64,000 nucleotides of DNA from Sulfurovaceae bacterium (GCA_028715055.1 JAQTLE010000005.1:31526-95525); one strand, 5' to 3'; positions 53,776-62,873 are shown, counted from the stretch's first letter. Notes: generated from the letters alone by a model not told the origin. Made by a program: numbers and translations.

Positions 53776-55158
53776 TTATTCTCCATAAGGTATTCCTCCA
53801 TTTGCTCGGATTATATTTATAAATGATGATGTTTTTACTAATCTGGTTGTCAATGTATTTTTAATGCTGTCCAATCTAACAATATCTTGCGATAACACTT
53901 TTGATTTATCAATGATACCTGCATCATAATTTTTTTGAGCCAAATATAAGTTTTTGGCTTGCGCACCATAATTGTCTTTTGCATATTCAAATTGGCTTGA
54001 AGCTTTTTCAAAAATACTGAGTGAACTTATAACTTCGTTGATGCTTTTTAGCACCTCATTGTTATATTCATAAATAGCTATACTTTTTTCATCATTTTTG
54101 GCTTGATAATTATCGCTAAGGGCCGCTCTATCAAATATAGGCAGATAGATACTGGCTCCGTAAGATGATGTTTTTGAGCCGCTTAGAAGCAAATTATTAA
54201 AACCAAGACTTGCCATGCCGATCATCCCATTTAGGCTAATGTTTGGATAAAATCCGGCCTTTGCCACATCCAGATTAGCATCTGCTGCATAAACAAGACT
54301 TTTTTTTGCTTGAATTTCAGGTTTGGCCGCTAAGTTATCAAGCATAATTTGAAGCTTTTTATCAAAAAATAATGACGGCTCTAGATTAGTAGGCAGCAAT
54401 GTTTCTATTTCATCGGATCTCACACCTACTAGATTCGCCAAGATTTTATTTGATGTAATAGTATCAATTTCATTTGCGGCAATCGCATTGTTTAATTCAG
54501 ATAATTTAGACTCATAAGCATAAACATTACTTGCATTATCAAGTCCTGCTTTGTACCTGACATTCAATATTTTAAGTTCTTCTTGGAGTGCAGCTTGCTG
54601 TTTTTTTAATACATCACCCAAAGAAACAAGATAACCGTGTCTAAAATACTCATTAGCAATAGCAGTGCTAAGCATTATCGTAGATGCATTGAGTTCAGCT
54701 CGTTGCGCTTGCAAAAGCCCAAGTTTTGATCTTATGTCGCTGCTTGTTTTGCCCCAAAAATCAAATTCATAATTGGCATTTAAACCCAAATTAGCCATAT
54801 CGTATTTTGATGGGACAAATGGAGGCGATAGCAGATCATTAGAGCTTGGTCTATTTTCTGTGCCACTTCCGTTAAATGCAACACTTGGCATACTTTGAGC
54901 CGATGAAGCATGGTATTGTGCCTTAGCCATGTCTATTCTTGTTTTTGCTATATCTATGGTCGGAGATGAGCTTATCGCTTTATCTATAAGTGTATTGAGT
55001 CTATCGTCTTTGCTGTTTTTCCACCAATATATATTTGATGTAACAGGATTGCTGTCGTTTTTTCCTATTTTAAGCATTTGCGGTGATGGTGCAAGTTTTG
55101 GTACGCACCCTGCAAAAAATAAAGATACAAAAATAATATACACATACTTTTTCATCAT
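53776..55158 (-). CDS. NodT-family outer-membrane efflux lipoprotein
   Basis: 460 residues. Lipobox FVSLFFAGC at residue ~18, then the OMF repeats: an N-terminal PSPQM/YWWKNSKDDRLNTLIDKAISSSP segment, two homologous halves (~60-250 and 260-450) with the periplasmic coiled coils (AQYHASSAQSMPSVAFNGSG, AANLDVAKAGFYPNISLNG). It is the TolC-like trimeric channel partner of the EmrAB pump. Its start overlaps the MarR gene stop, so the regulator and pump are one transcript. Confidence 0.93.
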   Translation of the reverse strand: MMKKYVYIIFVSLFFAGCVPKLAPSPQMLKIGKNDSNPVTSNIYWWKNSKDDRLNTLIDKAISSSPTIDIAKTRIDMAKAQYHASSAQSMPSVAFNGSGTENRPSSNDLLSPPFVPSKYDMANLGLNANYEFDFWGKTSSDIRSKLGLLQAQRAELNASTIMLSTAIANEYFRHGYLVSLGDVLKKQQAALQEELKILNVRYKAGLDNASNVYAYESKLSELNNAIAANEIDTITSNKILANLVGVRSDEIETLLPTNLEPSLFFDKKLQIMLDNLAAKPEIQAKKSLVYAADANLDVAKAGFYPNISLNGMIGMASLGFNNLLLSGSKTSSYGASIYLPIFDRAALSDNYQAKNDEKSIAIYEYNNEVLKSINEVISSLSIFEKASSQFEYAKDNYGAQAKNLYLAQKNYDAGIIDKSKVLSQDIVRLDSIKNTLTTRLVKTSSFINIIRANGGIPYGE

Positions 55159-55592
55159 GACTCCATTGAGAGATTGTTATAAATTTTTTGGCATATATCA
55201 CGAAAGTTTGATAATTCGTCATTGCTTATGCCGACCATCGCTTTATTTTGTGTTTGCAAGCCGGCTTCTATCAGTTTGTCTTTTATAGATTTGGCTTTTG
55301 TAGTTAGATATACCTTAAACACTCTTCTGTCTTTTTCGCATCGTTCTCTTTTTACCAATTTTTTTAGCTCCAGCTTATCAAGTATCAGCGTGATGCTTGA
55401 TGGATCGTATGATGTCAGTTTTGATAATTCTTTTTGCGTAATGCCGTCATGATTATAGAGTCTCATTATAACATGTCTCTGTTCGGTTGTGATGTCCATA
55501 TCCCGCATATTTTTGAGCAGCTCCATCCTCATACGGCTTACTACTTTTGACAGCATATATCCTAATGATTGGTCAATATCATAATTTGTCAT
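55155..55592 (-). CDS. MarR family transcriptional regulator of the efflux operon
   Basis: 145 residues. Winged helix-turn-helix of the MarR type: DITTEQRHVIMRLYNHDGITQKELSKL, then SSITLILDKLELKKLVKRERCEKDRRVFKVYLT (the wing). It is the first gene of the pump operon and probably represses it, releasing DNA when it binds a toxic compound (inference). The candidate operator is the palindrome at 55646. Confidence 0.93.
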   Translation of the reverse strand: MTNYDIDQSLGYMLSKVVSRMRMELLKNMRDMDITTEQRHVIMRLYNHDGITQKELSKLTSYDPSSITLILDKLELKKLVKRERCEKDRRVFKVYLTTKAKSIKDKLIEAGLQTQNKAMVGISNDELSNFRDICQKIYNNLSMES

Positions 55593-55645
55593 AAAAACTA
55601 CCTTTCGTTACATTTGGGAATTATATATTATTGATACTTAAATAA

Positions 55646-55657
55646 TTGATATATCAA
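55646..55657. promoter_or_regulatory. Candidate MarR operator
   Basis: The perfect palindrome TTGATATATCAA lies 54 bases upstream of the MarR gene start, in the divergent spacer with trmA. A TATAAT for the MarR transcript is on the minus strand at 55620-55625. A second half-like TTGATAC is at 55631. Confidence 0.5.
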
Positions 55658-55767
55658 CTAATTTTTTACAAATTATTGTTAAGCTAAATATAACAGAGTC
55701 AAATATGTTATTTTGTAGCTTTACGATAAAATACGAAATAATATAAATAATAATAAAAGGTATAGAT

Positions 55768-56880
55768 TTGACGTGTAAACATTTTGGAGAGTGCGGTTCT
55801 TGCAGTTTGTATAAATTGAATTATGATGAACAAATAAATAGCAAGGCGATCAGGGTAAAAAAACTTTTAGAGCCATTTTATACAAACGATTTATCTGTTT
55901 TTAGTTCACCGCTTTCTCACTATCGCGCCAGAGCAGAATTCCGTATCTGGCATAACGGCGATAAGTGTGACTATGCTATGAGCAACATTACCAAAAACGG
56001 TGTTGTTATGATAAACGAGTGTTCAAAAGTAATACTTCCTATCGAAAACAGAATGTGGGAGATGCTTAAACTTATTAACGCATCAAAGCTTCTAAGTCAT
56101 AGATTGTTCGGCGTAGAGTTTTTGGCTTCATCTCTTGATGAGGTATTGGTTACTTTGCTATATCACAAAAAACTAGATGACGACTGGATCAAAGAAGCCA
56201 AAGGATTGGAAGCGAAACTTGACATTTCAGTTATCGGACGAAGCAGAGGACAAAAACTGGTCTTATCCAAAGAATCTGTAAACGAACGATTAAACATAGA
56301 CGGAAAAGATTTTTGGTACACGCACTATGAAGGCGGATTTACTCAGCCAAATCCAACTGTGAATGCACAAATGATCTCATGGGCGAAAAGCAAAGCTTCT
56401 AGCATAGGACATGGCGATTTGCTAGAGAGTTATTGCGGACTGGGCAATTTTACTTTGCCTCTTTCAGACTGTTTTGGCAAGGTTCTTGCGACAGAGGTTT
56501 CAAAAAGGTCGATTTACAATGCGTTGGAAAATTGCAAAATAAATGATATTGACAATATAGATTTTATAAGATTATCAAGCGAAGAAATGAGTGAAGCACT
56601 AAGAGGTGCAAGAGAATTTAATCGTCTAAAAGGTGTAGATCTTAACTCATATAATTTTTCTTGTGTATTGGTTGATCCGCCTCGCGCCGGTTTAGATAGT
56701 GACACAATTAAGTTGATTTCAAATACTGAGCATATCATATATATTTCCTGTAATCCGGATACTTTGGCGCGTGACTTGACAGTTTTATCTCAAACACACG
56801 AGGTGGTAGATGCTGCGATTTTTGATCAATTTCCTCATACTGAACATATAGAAAGTGGCGTATTTTTGAAAAAAAGATAG
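55768..56880 (+). CDS. trmA: tRNA (uracil-5-)-methyltransferase TrmA
   Basis: 370 residues, TTG start with AAAAGG upstream. Makes m5U54 in the T-loop of tRNAs. Motifs: the N-terminal CGSCSLYKLNYDEQ (Cys cluster), RAEFRIWHNGDKCDYAM, GFTQPNPTVNAQMISWAK, the SAM-binding LLESYCGLGNFTLPL, VDPPRAGLD (~296) and the catalytic Cys in ISCNPDTLARDL. Divergent from the efflux operon. Confidence 0.96.
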   Translation: MTCKHFGECGSCSLYKLNYDEQINSKAIRVKKLLEPFYTNDLSVFSSPLSHYRARAEFRIWHNGDKCDYAMSNITKNGVVMINECSKVILPIENRMWEMLKLINASKLLSHRLFGVEFLASSLDEVLVTLLYHKKLDDDWIKEAKGLEAKLDISVIGRSRGQKLVLSKESVNERLNIDGKDFWYTHYEGGFTQPNPTVNAQMISWAKSKASSIGHGDLLESYCGLGNFTLPLSDCFGKVLATEVSKRSIYNALENCKINDIDNIDFIRLSSEEMSEALRGAREFNRLKGVDLNSYNFSCVLVDPPRAGLDSDTIKLISNTEHIIYISCNPDTLARDLTVLSQTHEVVDAAIFDQFPHTEHIESGVFLKKR

Positions 56881-56910
56881 CTGTTGTTATAATTACTATA
56901 TAACAAGACC

Positions 56911-57030
56911 GTCATTCCTGTGAAGCATCAATATTCCGTCATTCCTGCGAAGGCAGGAATGATAAAGTCGCGGCAGATTGTTTTCCATTACTATAATAAG
57001 CATCGTCATTCCTGCGCAGGCAGGAATCCA
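56911..57030. repeat. Cluster of GTCATTCCTG palindromic repeats (left of GIY-YIG gene)
   Basis: Three members in 120 bases: a half element at 56911-56925, a full one at 56938-56960 and a full one at 57005-57030 that ends GCAGGAATCCA. The last is identical over 26 bases to 61407-61432. Confidence 0.75.
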
Positions 57031-57066
57031 CAAAAAAACGATACAATTTATAAAAAAGTTATAACA

Positions 57067-57354
57067 ATGAAGCAACCAGCAGTTTATATCCTTGCAAATA
57101 ATAAAAATGGAACATTGTATATAGGTGTAACATCTGATTTACCAAAGAGAATTTATGAGCATAAAAATCATTTAGTAGACGGATTTACAAAACAATACAG
57201 TATAGAGATATTGGTTTGGTATGAATTGCATGAAAATATGATAGAAGCAATCCAAAAAGAAAAACAACTCAAAAAATGGAAAAGAGAGTGGAAGATACGT
57301 CTAATTGAAGAGAAAAATCCAAATTGGATAGATTTATATGAAACTATAATCTGA
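57067..57354 (+). CDS. GIY-YIG nuclease family protein (URI type)
   Basis: 95 residues from the ATG at 57067; upstream in-frame codons run through repeat DNA and are not coding. The GIY-YIG core is VYILANNKNGTLYIGVTSDL, with the catalytic Arg in LPKRIYEHK, and a Glu later (AIQKEKQLKKWKREWKIRLIEE). Small single-domain enzymes of this type occur in many genomes and lack a known role. It is tightly framed by palindromic repeats: GTCATTCC...GGAATCCAC on its left and GTGGATTCC...GAATGACG on its right, in inverted orientation. Confidence 0.93.
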   Translation: MKQPAVYILANNKNGTLYIGVTSDLPKRIYEHKNHLVDGFTKQYSIEILVWYELHENMIEAIQKEKQLKKWKREWKIRLIEEKNPNWIDLYETII

Positions 57355-57356
57355 TT

Positions 57357-57422
57357 GTGGATTCCCGCCTTCGCGAGAATGACGTGATATTTATGGATTC
57401 CGTATCGTAGTACGGAATGACG
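57357..57422. repeat. Palindromic repeats right of GIY-YIG gene, inverted orientation
   Basis: Two units: 57357-57383 (GTGGATTCCCGCC...GAGAATGACG) and 57394-57422 (GGATTCCGTATC...TACGGAATGACG). They read in the opposite sense to the left cluster. The remaining gap to 57552 is AT-rich and holds the promoter region of the polysaccharide locus. Confidence 0.7.
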
Positions 57423-57552
57423 AAGGTGCTCCAAAAAAGATAACAATTATGTTATAAACAAAAATAAATATAACTTTATAAGAATTTTTAAGATTACATA
57501 TATGATTTGTTTAATATAATGCATAATCGATTGAATTGGCGGATTGTGAATT

Positions 57553-58308
57553 ATGAGACGAAGTTTATTGGCAACTTTTGCCTTGGTTTTATTTATAAGC
57601 GGATGTGGCACTAAAGAATACACACTTTTTCAAGATGACAAACATATCGCCACAAACAATAAAACATCTTCAAATCTACCAACTATATCCTATTCAAACA
57701 AAATATCTCCTAGAGATAGGATATCCATAGAAGTGTTCAATGGCCAAAAGCCTGTCACTTTTAGCAACAATCCCCAAAATTATCTAGACCCGCAAAGAGG
57801 TTTCGCAGTTTCAGAAAAAGGAGACGTATTTTTACCGCTTGTCGGTTATGTGCAAATAGCAGGACTTAGTGAAAGCGAAGCCAGCGAACTGCTTACCAAA
57901 GTTTATGGTGAATATCTTAGATTTCCTTTTGTCAAACTTGACATTCTAAATCAGCGAGTTTACGTCTTGGGAGAAGTGCAAAAGCCGGGCATCGTACCGG
58001 TTACCAATGAAACATTGAATCTCTTTGAAGCATTAGCCGGGGTAGGTGATCTTACAGACTACGCAAACAGAACAGATATAAAAATAGTTTCATATATTGA
58101 TGGAAAACCACACATAAGAAACGTAGATGTGACCCAAATGGAGTCTATCCAAATGGGAAATTTAGTACTAAAACCAAACGATATAGTCTATATACCACCT
58201 AGAAGCATGAAGGTGTATAATGCATATCTAAGAGATGCTGCACCACTTTTGACTACCATCAATAATCTCTTAACTCCGTTTGTTAATATAAAATATCTAA
58301 GGCAATAA
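57553..58308 (+). CDS. Polysaccharide export lipoprotein (Wza-like)
   Basis: 251 residues with a lipobox ALVLFISGC (Cys ~18). The Poly_export domain includes ISPRDRISIEVFNGQKP and GFAVSEKGDVFLPLVGYVQIAGLSESEASELL; an SLBB domain follows (VYVLGEVQKPGIVPVTNETLNLFEALAGVG). This is the outer-membrane channel for capsule or exopolysaccharide. It begins a locus with the Wzc-type kinase five bases downstream. Confidence 0.94.
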   Translation: MRRSLLATFALVLFISGCGTKEYTLFQDDKHIATNNKTSSNLPTISYSNKISPRDRISIEVFNGQKPVTFSNNPQNYLDPQRGFAVSEKGDVFLPLVGYVQIAGLSESEASELLTKVYGEYLRFPFVKLDILNQRVYVLGEVQKPGIVPVTNETLNLFEALAGVGDLTDYANRTDIKIVSYIDGKPHIRNVDVTQMESIQMGNLVLKPNDIVYIPPRSMKVYNAYLRDAAPLLTTINNLLTPFVNIKYLRQ

Positions 58309-58313
58309 AATAT

Positions 58314-60641
58314 ATGAGAGCGTTATCAGAATTAAACACACCATCTTCAGTGCAAGAAGATGAGATAGACTTAAGAGAACTTTGGAGCGTGATCGTTCGC
58401 AGAAAAACGCTTATTGCTTCTATAGCTTTAGGTGTATTTGTTCTATCCATACTATATGCACTATGGTCTCAAAACATATATTCTACTTATGCCTCTATAG
58501 AGATAGAAGACAACCCAAAAACAGCCACATTGCCGAGTGAAGTTGATATCTTTGCCGGTGCTTTAAGTGGTAATCCTGACATATATGATGAAGTTGAGAT
58601 CATCCAATCTAGAGAACTTTTGTTGAAGCTCATGGCGCAAAACCATTGGAATGTAAGATATTTTCAGCAAGGACTACTCAAAGATACTGAGATCTATGAC
58701 CAAAAACCATTTGATCTTCAGATAAGCAATGTTTCTGCCAATCTAAACGGAACAGTGGTATTTGATATAAAAGTTTTGGATAACAATTCATATCGTATCC
58801 AAGCTGACTCTCCAAAAAATTCAATGGTATCTTGGAGCATTGATGAAGAATGTAAATTCGGACAAGTTGTCAAAACACCATATTTTACTTTTGTACTCAA
58901 GCCTACAAAAGAATTTAATTTGGATAATGATTCTTATAAGGTTACGTATCAGCCAGATATAAACAGCTTTATAGATGATTTTATACGACCAAATTTGAAT
59001 GTGGCACCCATATCCAAAGAAGCCTCAATTATCAAGATCACTTTTGGAGATAATATACCTAAAAGAGGTGTAGATATAGTCAATAATCTGGTCAAACTAT
59101 ACTTTGATCAAAAGCTCGGATTTCAAAAAGAAGAGGTAGAAAAAAAGCTAGAATTTGTCAATGATCAGCTAAAAACTACTTATGAGAATCTCTCACAATC
59201 TCAAACAGAGATGAAAGATTTTAAACAAGCCAATACTATAGCAACCATTCCAAACAGTGCATCAACTTTGCTTACTACCTTGGTGGATGTGGACACACAG
59301 ATACAACAAGCCGATATGAAACTAAGTGTACTCGAAGGCCTCATGAGACAAATGAATACAAGTAGCGGTATATCATCTGTTTCTATTGATGCGCTTGGAG
59401 TTTCTGGTTCTGCCATGACAAGTACGCTTATCGCACTTCAGCAAAAAAATGCTGCCCGTACTGCATTACTGGCAGAATATACTCCCAAGCATCCTGATGT
59501 AGTAGAGTTATCGCAAGAGATAAGCGCACTAGAATCATCTTTGAGAGGCTCGATCAGAAGTTTATATAACAGTACCCAAAAACAAAAAAGTGATCTTGAA
59601 GCTACCAAAAAATCTTATGAAGGTTCTCTAGGCGATATGCCAAGCAAAGAGCTTGGACTTATGAATATAAGCCGTAATTTTGAAGTTAATGAAAAAATGT
59701 ACTCATATTTGCTTGAGAAAAAAGCAGAATTTGAGATCATGAACGCCTCAGCCATATCCAAAAATAGGATATTAGACAATGCCATTATTTACCCAGAGCC
59801 GATCAAGCCAAAAAGATCATTGATAGCCATGATCGGTTTGATACTTGGATTTATACTTGGATTGTTTGCCGCATTTATTTTGGAGTTTTTAAATAACAAG
59901 ATAATGACCCCGGAAGATGTGGAACGAATTACTGATATTCCAATGTACGGTGTGGTGCCTGAAAACAAACAAGAAGAGACGGCATTTATAGAATCACTCA
60001 ATATGATCCGCACCAATATGGAGTTTATCTCAACCGGCGGCAACAGTAAAGTTATTATGATAAGCTCAAATATACCGGAAGAAGGTAAAACAACTATTTC
60101 AGCCAATCTTGCCCGTACTTTAGCCAAAGGCAATAAAAGAGTTGTTTTACTTGATCTTGATATGCGCAAATCCAAGCTACTCAGAGAATTTCCAAGTGTC
60201 AATGTCAAGGCCGGTATGAGTTCTCTGCTTGTCGATAAAGCAACGTTAGATGACGTTATCGTACATATAGAGGAAAATCTAGATGTTATATTTGCCGGTA
60301 AAGTCCCGCCAAATCCATCGGAGCTATTACTTTCTTCTAGTATAGAAAAGATAGTCAATGAACTAAAAAATAATTATGATTATATCATTATTGACACTGC
60401 CCCTATCGGGCTTGTGACAGATACTATGATATTGCTCAAAAAACAAATCCATGATCTATTCTTGGTTGTCATTAGATCCGGATTTACAGACAAAACTTTG
60501 TTGACAAACTTTAATAAAATGGCGCACAAACACCATTTACACTCTGTTGGCTTGATACTTAATGGTATGAAAATCAGTCAAGGTAACTATTACGGCTATG
60601 GATACGGCTATGGCTATGGAGCAGATGTTAAAAGCAAATGA
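58314..60641 (+). CDS. Polysaccharide co-polymerase / bacterial tyrosine kinase (Wzc-like)
   Basis: 775 residues. N-terminal Wzz domain with a membrane helix (TLIASIALGVFVLSILYALW), a long coiled periplasmic part (~290-460), a GNVR-like segment (YLLEKKAEFEIMNA) and a second helix (LIAMIGLILGFILGLFAAFILEF). The cytoplasmic BY-kinase has Walker A in SSNIPEEGKTTISANLA, Walker A' in LLDLDMRKSK, and Walker B in YIIIDTAPIG. The C-terminal Tyr cluster (NYYGYGYGYGYG) is the autophosphorylation tail. Its last bases overlap the phosphatase gene. Confidence 0.95.
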   Translation: MRALSELNTPSSVQEDEIDLRELWSVIVRRKTLIASIALGVFVLSILYALWSQNIYSTYASIEIEDNPKTATLPSEVDIFAGALSGNPDIYDEVEIIQSRELLLKLMAQNHWNVRYFQQGLLKDTEIYDQKPFDLQISNVSANLNGTVVFDIKVLDNNSYRIQADSPKNSMVSWSIDEECKFGQVVKTPYFTFVLKPTKEFNLDNDSYKVTYQPDINSFIDDFIRPNLNVAPISKEASIIKITFGDNIPKRGVDIVNNLVKLYFDQKLGFQKEEVEKKLEFVNDQLKTTYENLSQSQTEMKDFKQANTIATIPNSASTLLTTLVDVDTQIQQADMKLSVLEGLMRQMNTSSGISSVSIDALGVSGSAMTSTLIALQQKNAARTALLAEYTPKHPDVVELSQEISALESSLRGSIRSLYNSTQKQKSDLEATKKSYEGSLGDMPSKELGLMNISRNFEVNEKMYSYLLEKKAEFEIMNASAISKNRILDNAIIYPEPIKPKRSLIAMIGLILGFILGLFAAFILEFLNNKIMTPEDVERITDIPMYGVVPENKQEETAFIESLNMIRTNMEFISTGGNSKVIMISSNIPEEGKTTISANLARTLAKGNKRVVLLDLDMRKSKLLREFPSVNVKAGMSSLLVDKATLDDVIVHIEENLDVIFAGKVPPNPSELLLSSSIEKIVNELKNNYDYIIIDTAPIGLVTDTMILLKKQIHDLFLVVIRSGFTDKTLLTNFNKMAHKHHLHSVGLILNGMKISQGNYYGYGYGYGYGADVKSK

Positions 60642-61366
60642 TGTTTTTTAAAAAAAGATCACTCGGCTCACGCGTACAGACGGATTTTCATTCACACCTC
60701 CTTCATGCCATTGATGATGGTGCCAAAGATATGCAGCATGCACTAGACCTTATCAAAGAACTCTCCGCCCTAGGATACCGCAAGCTCATTACCACTCCAC
60801 ATATAAAGCATGGTCAATATCATAATACGATTGATACGATCAATCAAGCTCTCAGTGAGCTGCAAATTGCGATCAAACGAAACGATATAGAAATGCAAGT
60901 CATTGCAGCAGCGGAATATTATTATGATGAGATGTTTTTGCAAGCCATCAGGGAAGATAATCTTTTGCATATCAATCGTTTTGTATTGTTCGAGTTTTCT
61001 TATGTCACTCCTCCTGTTAATATAGAAGAGGTAGTTTATGAGCTTAAAATGCGAGATTACATCCCGGTTCTTGCTCACCCTGAGAGATATATATATTATC
61101 ACAATAAGCTCGATAGATATGAATATCTCAAAACTCTAGGCATACATTTTCAGATCAATCTCAATTCACTAGTCGGCTACTATTCCAAGCCGGTTGAGCA
61201 TGTTGCCAAATATCTCAGTCAAAAAGGATTTATTGATTTTGTGGGCAGTGATACACATCATTCGAAGCACACGCAGACTCTGAAAAAAGTTTTTAATGAC
61301 TCTGCTTATAAAAATCTTTTTTGTAATAACAAGATCTTAAATGATATGTTGGTTTCCGATGAGTAA
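60638..61366 (+). CDS. CpsB/CapC-type tyrosine phosphatase (PHP domain)
   Basis: 242 residues. PHP-family metal motifs: TDFHSHLLHAIDDGA (~15), TTPHI (~50), EYYYDEMF, VLAHPERY (~139) and GSDTHH (~205). Such enzymes dephosphorylate the Tyr tail of the preceding kinase, controlling polymer length and export. ATG overlaps the kinase stop (ATGA), confirming coupling. An alternative ATG three bases later is equally good. Confidence 0.93.
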   Translation: MMFFKKRSLGSRVQTDFHSHLLHAIDDGAKDMQHALDLIKELSALGYRKLITTPHIKHGQYHNTIDTINQALSELQIAIKRNDIEMQVIAAAEYYYDEMFLQAIREDNLLHINRFVLFEFSYVTPPVNIEEVVYELKMRDYIPVLAHPERYIYYHNKLDRYEYLKTLGIHFQINLNSLVGYYSKPVEHVAKYLSQKGFIDFVGSDTHHSKHTQTLKKVFNDSAYKNLFCNNKILNDMLVSDE

Positions 61367-61406
61367 TATATTTTATGTACCATTCCGTCATCTTGAAATT
61401 TCGCCT

Positions 61407-61797
61407 GTCATTCCTGCGCAGGCAGGAATCCATTCTTTTGGATCATTTCTTGCATATTATGGCAAGTGTATTCCAGTCATACCGAACTTGATTCGGTATC
61501 CACTCTTTTGTGGATTCCGTGTCGCAGCACGGAATGACACATCGGTCGTCATCCGCAGAAATAAAATTATATATAAAATAATGTCATTTGAGCGCTCCTT
61601 GAAAGCCACGCTTGTGGCAGTAGTGCAAAAGCGAGCGTGTGCGATTCGCGAACGAAGTGTGGCGATCTTTTGGATCATTTTTTGCATATTATGGCAAATA
61701 TATTCCAGTCATACCGAACTTGATTCGGTATCCACTCTTTTGTGGATTCCGTGTCGCAGCACGGAATGACGAAAATGCTGAAATAAATTCAGCATGA
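61407..61797. repeat. Palindromic repeat block with 104-base direct repeat
   Basis: The 450-base gap between the phosphatase and the sugar transferase has no gene. It holds the element 61407-61432 (GTCATTCCTGCGC.., same as 57005), a 104-base direct repeat (61435-61538 and 61667-61770, nearly identical, with inner palindromes ACCGAAC/ATTCGGT and ATTCCGTGTC/GCACGGAAT), and a small palindrome at 61775-61797 (TGCTGAA..TTCAGCA). The part between contains GCCACGC/GTGGC hairpins. Confidence 0.75.
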
Positions 61798-61816
61798 CAA
61801 AAAATAAAGGATTGAT

Positions 61817-62740
61817 ATGATCATACTCGGTGTAAAATACAAATTCAACAAGATGGAAAAATCCAAGCTCGGTATCCCCAAAAATGAGATTTATTACATT
61901 GAAGATGGTCTAAAAAATCCGGAAATAACTATCGAAAATATCAAAAGCCATATACATCGTTTGAAACATAATATTATTATTTTAAACATTGATATCAAAG
62001 TCCATTCATCTATCATCAATTTTCTTACTAATCTGCAGTTTAAAAGAAATATATCATTTTGCACCATGGAACATTTCTTGGAGCACAGACTACATAAATG
62101 TTATATTCCTATGCAAAATGACAATCTGGATTTTCTAGATAATATCAAACCATATTCGGGTTGGCAATATTTTCAAAAGAGATGCATCGATTATTTCGGT
62201 GTGTTTTGGCTATGGTTTTTCTCTTTGCCGGTAATGATATATACCCATTTCGAGATAAAAAAACAGAGTCCAGGAGGAGTCTTATTTAGACAATTACGCA
62301 TAGGAAGACGCAACAAAAATTTTGAATGCATCAAGTTTAGAAGCATGCATGAAAATACTGAGTTTTTCCATCACTATACCCAAGAAAACGACCCTAGGAT
62401 ATTTCCATGGGGAGAGACTATGAGAAAGACGAGAATCGACGAGCTGCCTCAGATGATAAATATCCTAAAAGGTGAAATGCACCTCATAGGCCCACGCGCA
62501 GAGTGGAATGAGCTTGTGCAAAAATATAAAAAAGATATACCATACTATAGCCAAAGACATCTAGTGGCACCTGGAATCACCGGATGGGCGCAAGTTAATT
62601 ATCCATATGGGGCAAATATAGAAGATGCCAGACAAAAACTCATGTATGATCTTTATTACATCAAGTATTGGAATATATGGCTGGAGCTACGGATCGTATG
62701 GGAAACAGCTATGACAGTGATAGGTAAAAAGGGGATTTGA
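61817..62740 (+). CDS. Undecaprenyl-phosphate sugar-phosphate transferase (WbaP/WcaJ-like)
   Basis: 307 residues. Starts polysaccharide synthesis by putting the first sugar-phosphate on undecaprenyl phosphate at the inner membrane. The C-terminal Bac_transf domain starts ~105: KRCIDYFGVFWLWFFSLPVM (membrane helix), GGVLFRQLRIGRRNKNFECIKFRSM (catalytic loop), RKTRIDELPQMINILKGEMHLIGPRAEW and VAPGITGWAQVNYPYGA. The N-terminal ~100 residues have an unknown Rossmann-like domain instead of the usual five-helix region. Full sugar specificity is unknown. Confidence 0.93.
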   Translation: MIILGVKYKFNKMEKSKLGIPKNEIYYIEDGLKNPEITIENIKSHIHRLKHNIIILNIDIKVHSSIINFLTNLQFKRNISFCTMEHFLEHRLHKCYIPMQNDNLDFLDNIKPYSGWQYFQKRCIDYFGVFWLWFFSLPVMIYTHFEIKKQSPGGVLFRQLRIGRRNKNFECIKFRSMHENTEFFHHYTQENDPRIFPWGETMRKTRIDELPQMINILKGEMHLIGPRAEWNELVQKYKKDIPYYSQRHLVAPGITGWAQVNYPYGANIEDARQKLMYDLYYIKYWNIWLELRIVWETAMTVIGKKGI

Positions 62741-62751
62741 ATGACAAAGTG

Positions 62752-62873
62752 CCCGTCATCCTTGTGCTTGACACGGGGATCCATTTTTTTATCTCGTTCC
62801 CATCGTCTCTATGGGAACGCATATATAACCCAAACATGCAATATACGCCCCCACGCGGAGCATGAGAGCGAGA
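62752..62873. repeat. Composite of palindromic elements before galE
   Basis: 62752-62783 is a CCCGTCATCC...GACACGGGGATCCA element; 62793-62873 contains CGTTCCCAT/ATGGGAACG (62796-62818) and ends CGCGGAGC...GAGCGAGAG, matching the common CTCGTTCCCAC type repeat. No convincing gene in 62741-62985. Confidence 0.55.

Noticed and set aside
51067..55158. Type I secretion exporter for the RTX protein
   Set aside because: The pump component is a 14-helix MFS transporter, not an ABC ATPase; the set is an EmrAB/NodT drug efflux system.
61341..61769. Plus-strand frame of 142 codons after the phosphatase gene
   Set aside because: Runs through palindromic and direct repeats and encodes the translated repeat (VIPAQAGIH type), a known annotation artefact.
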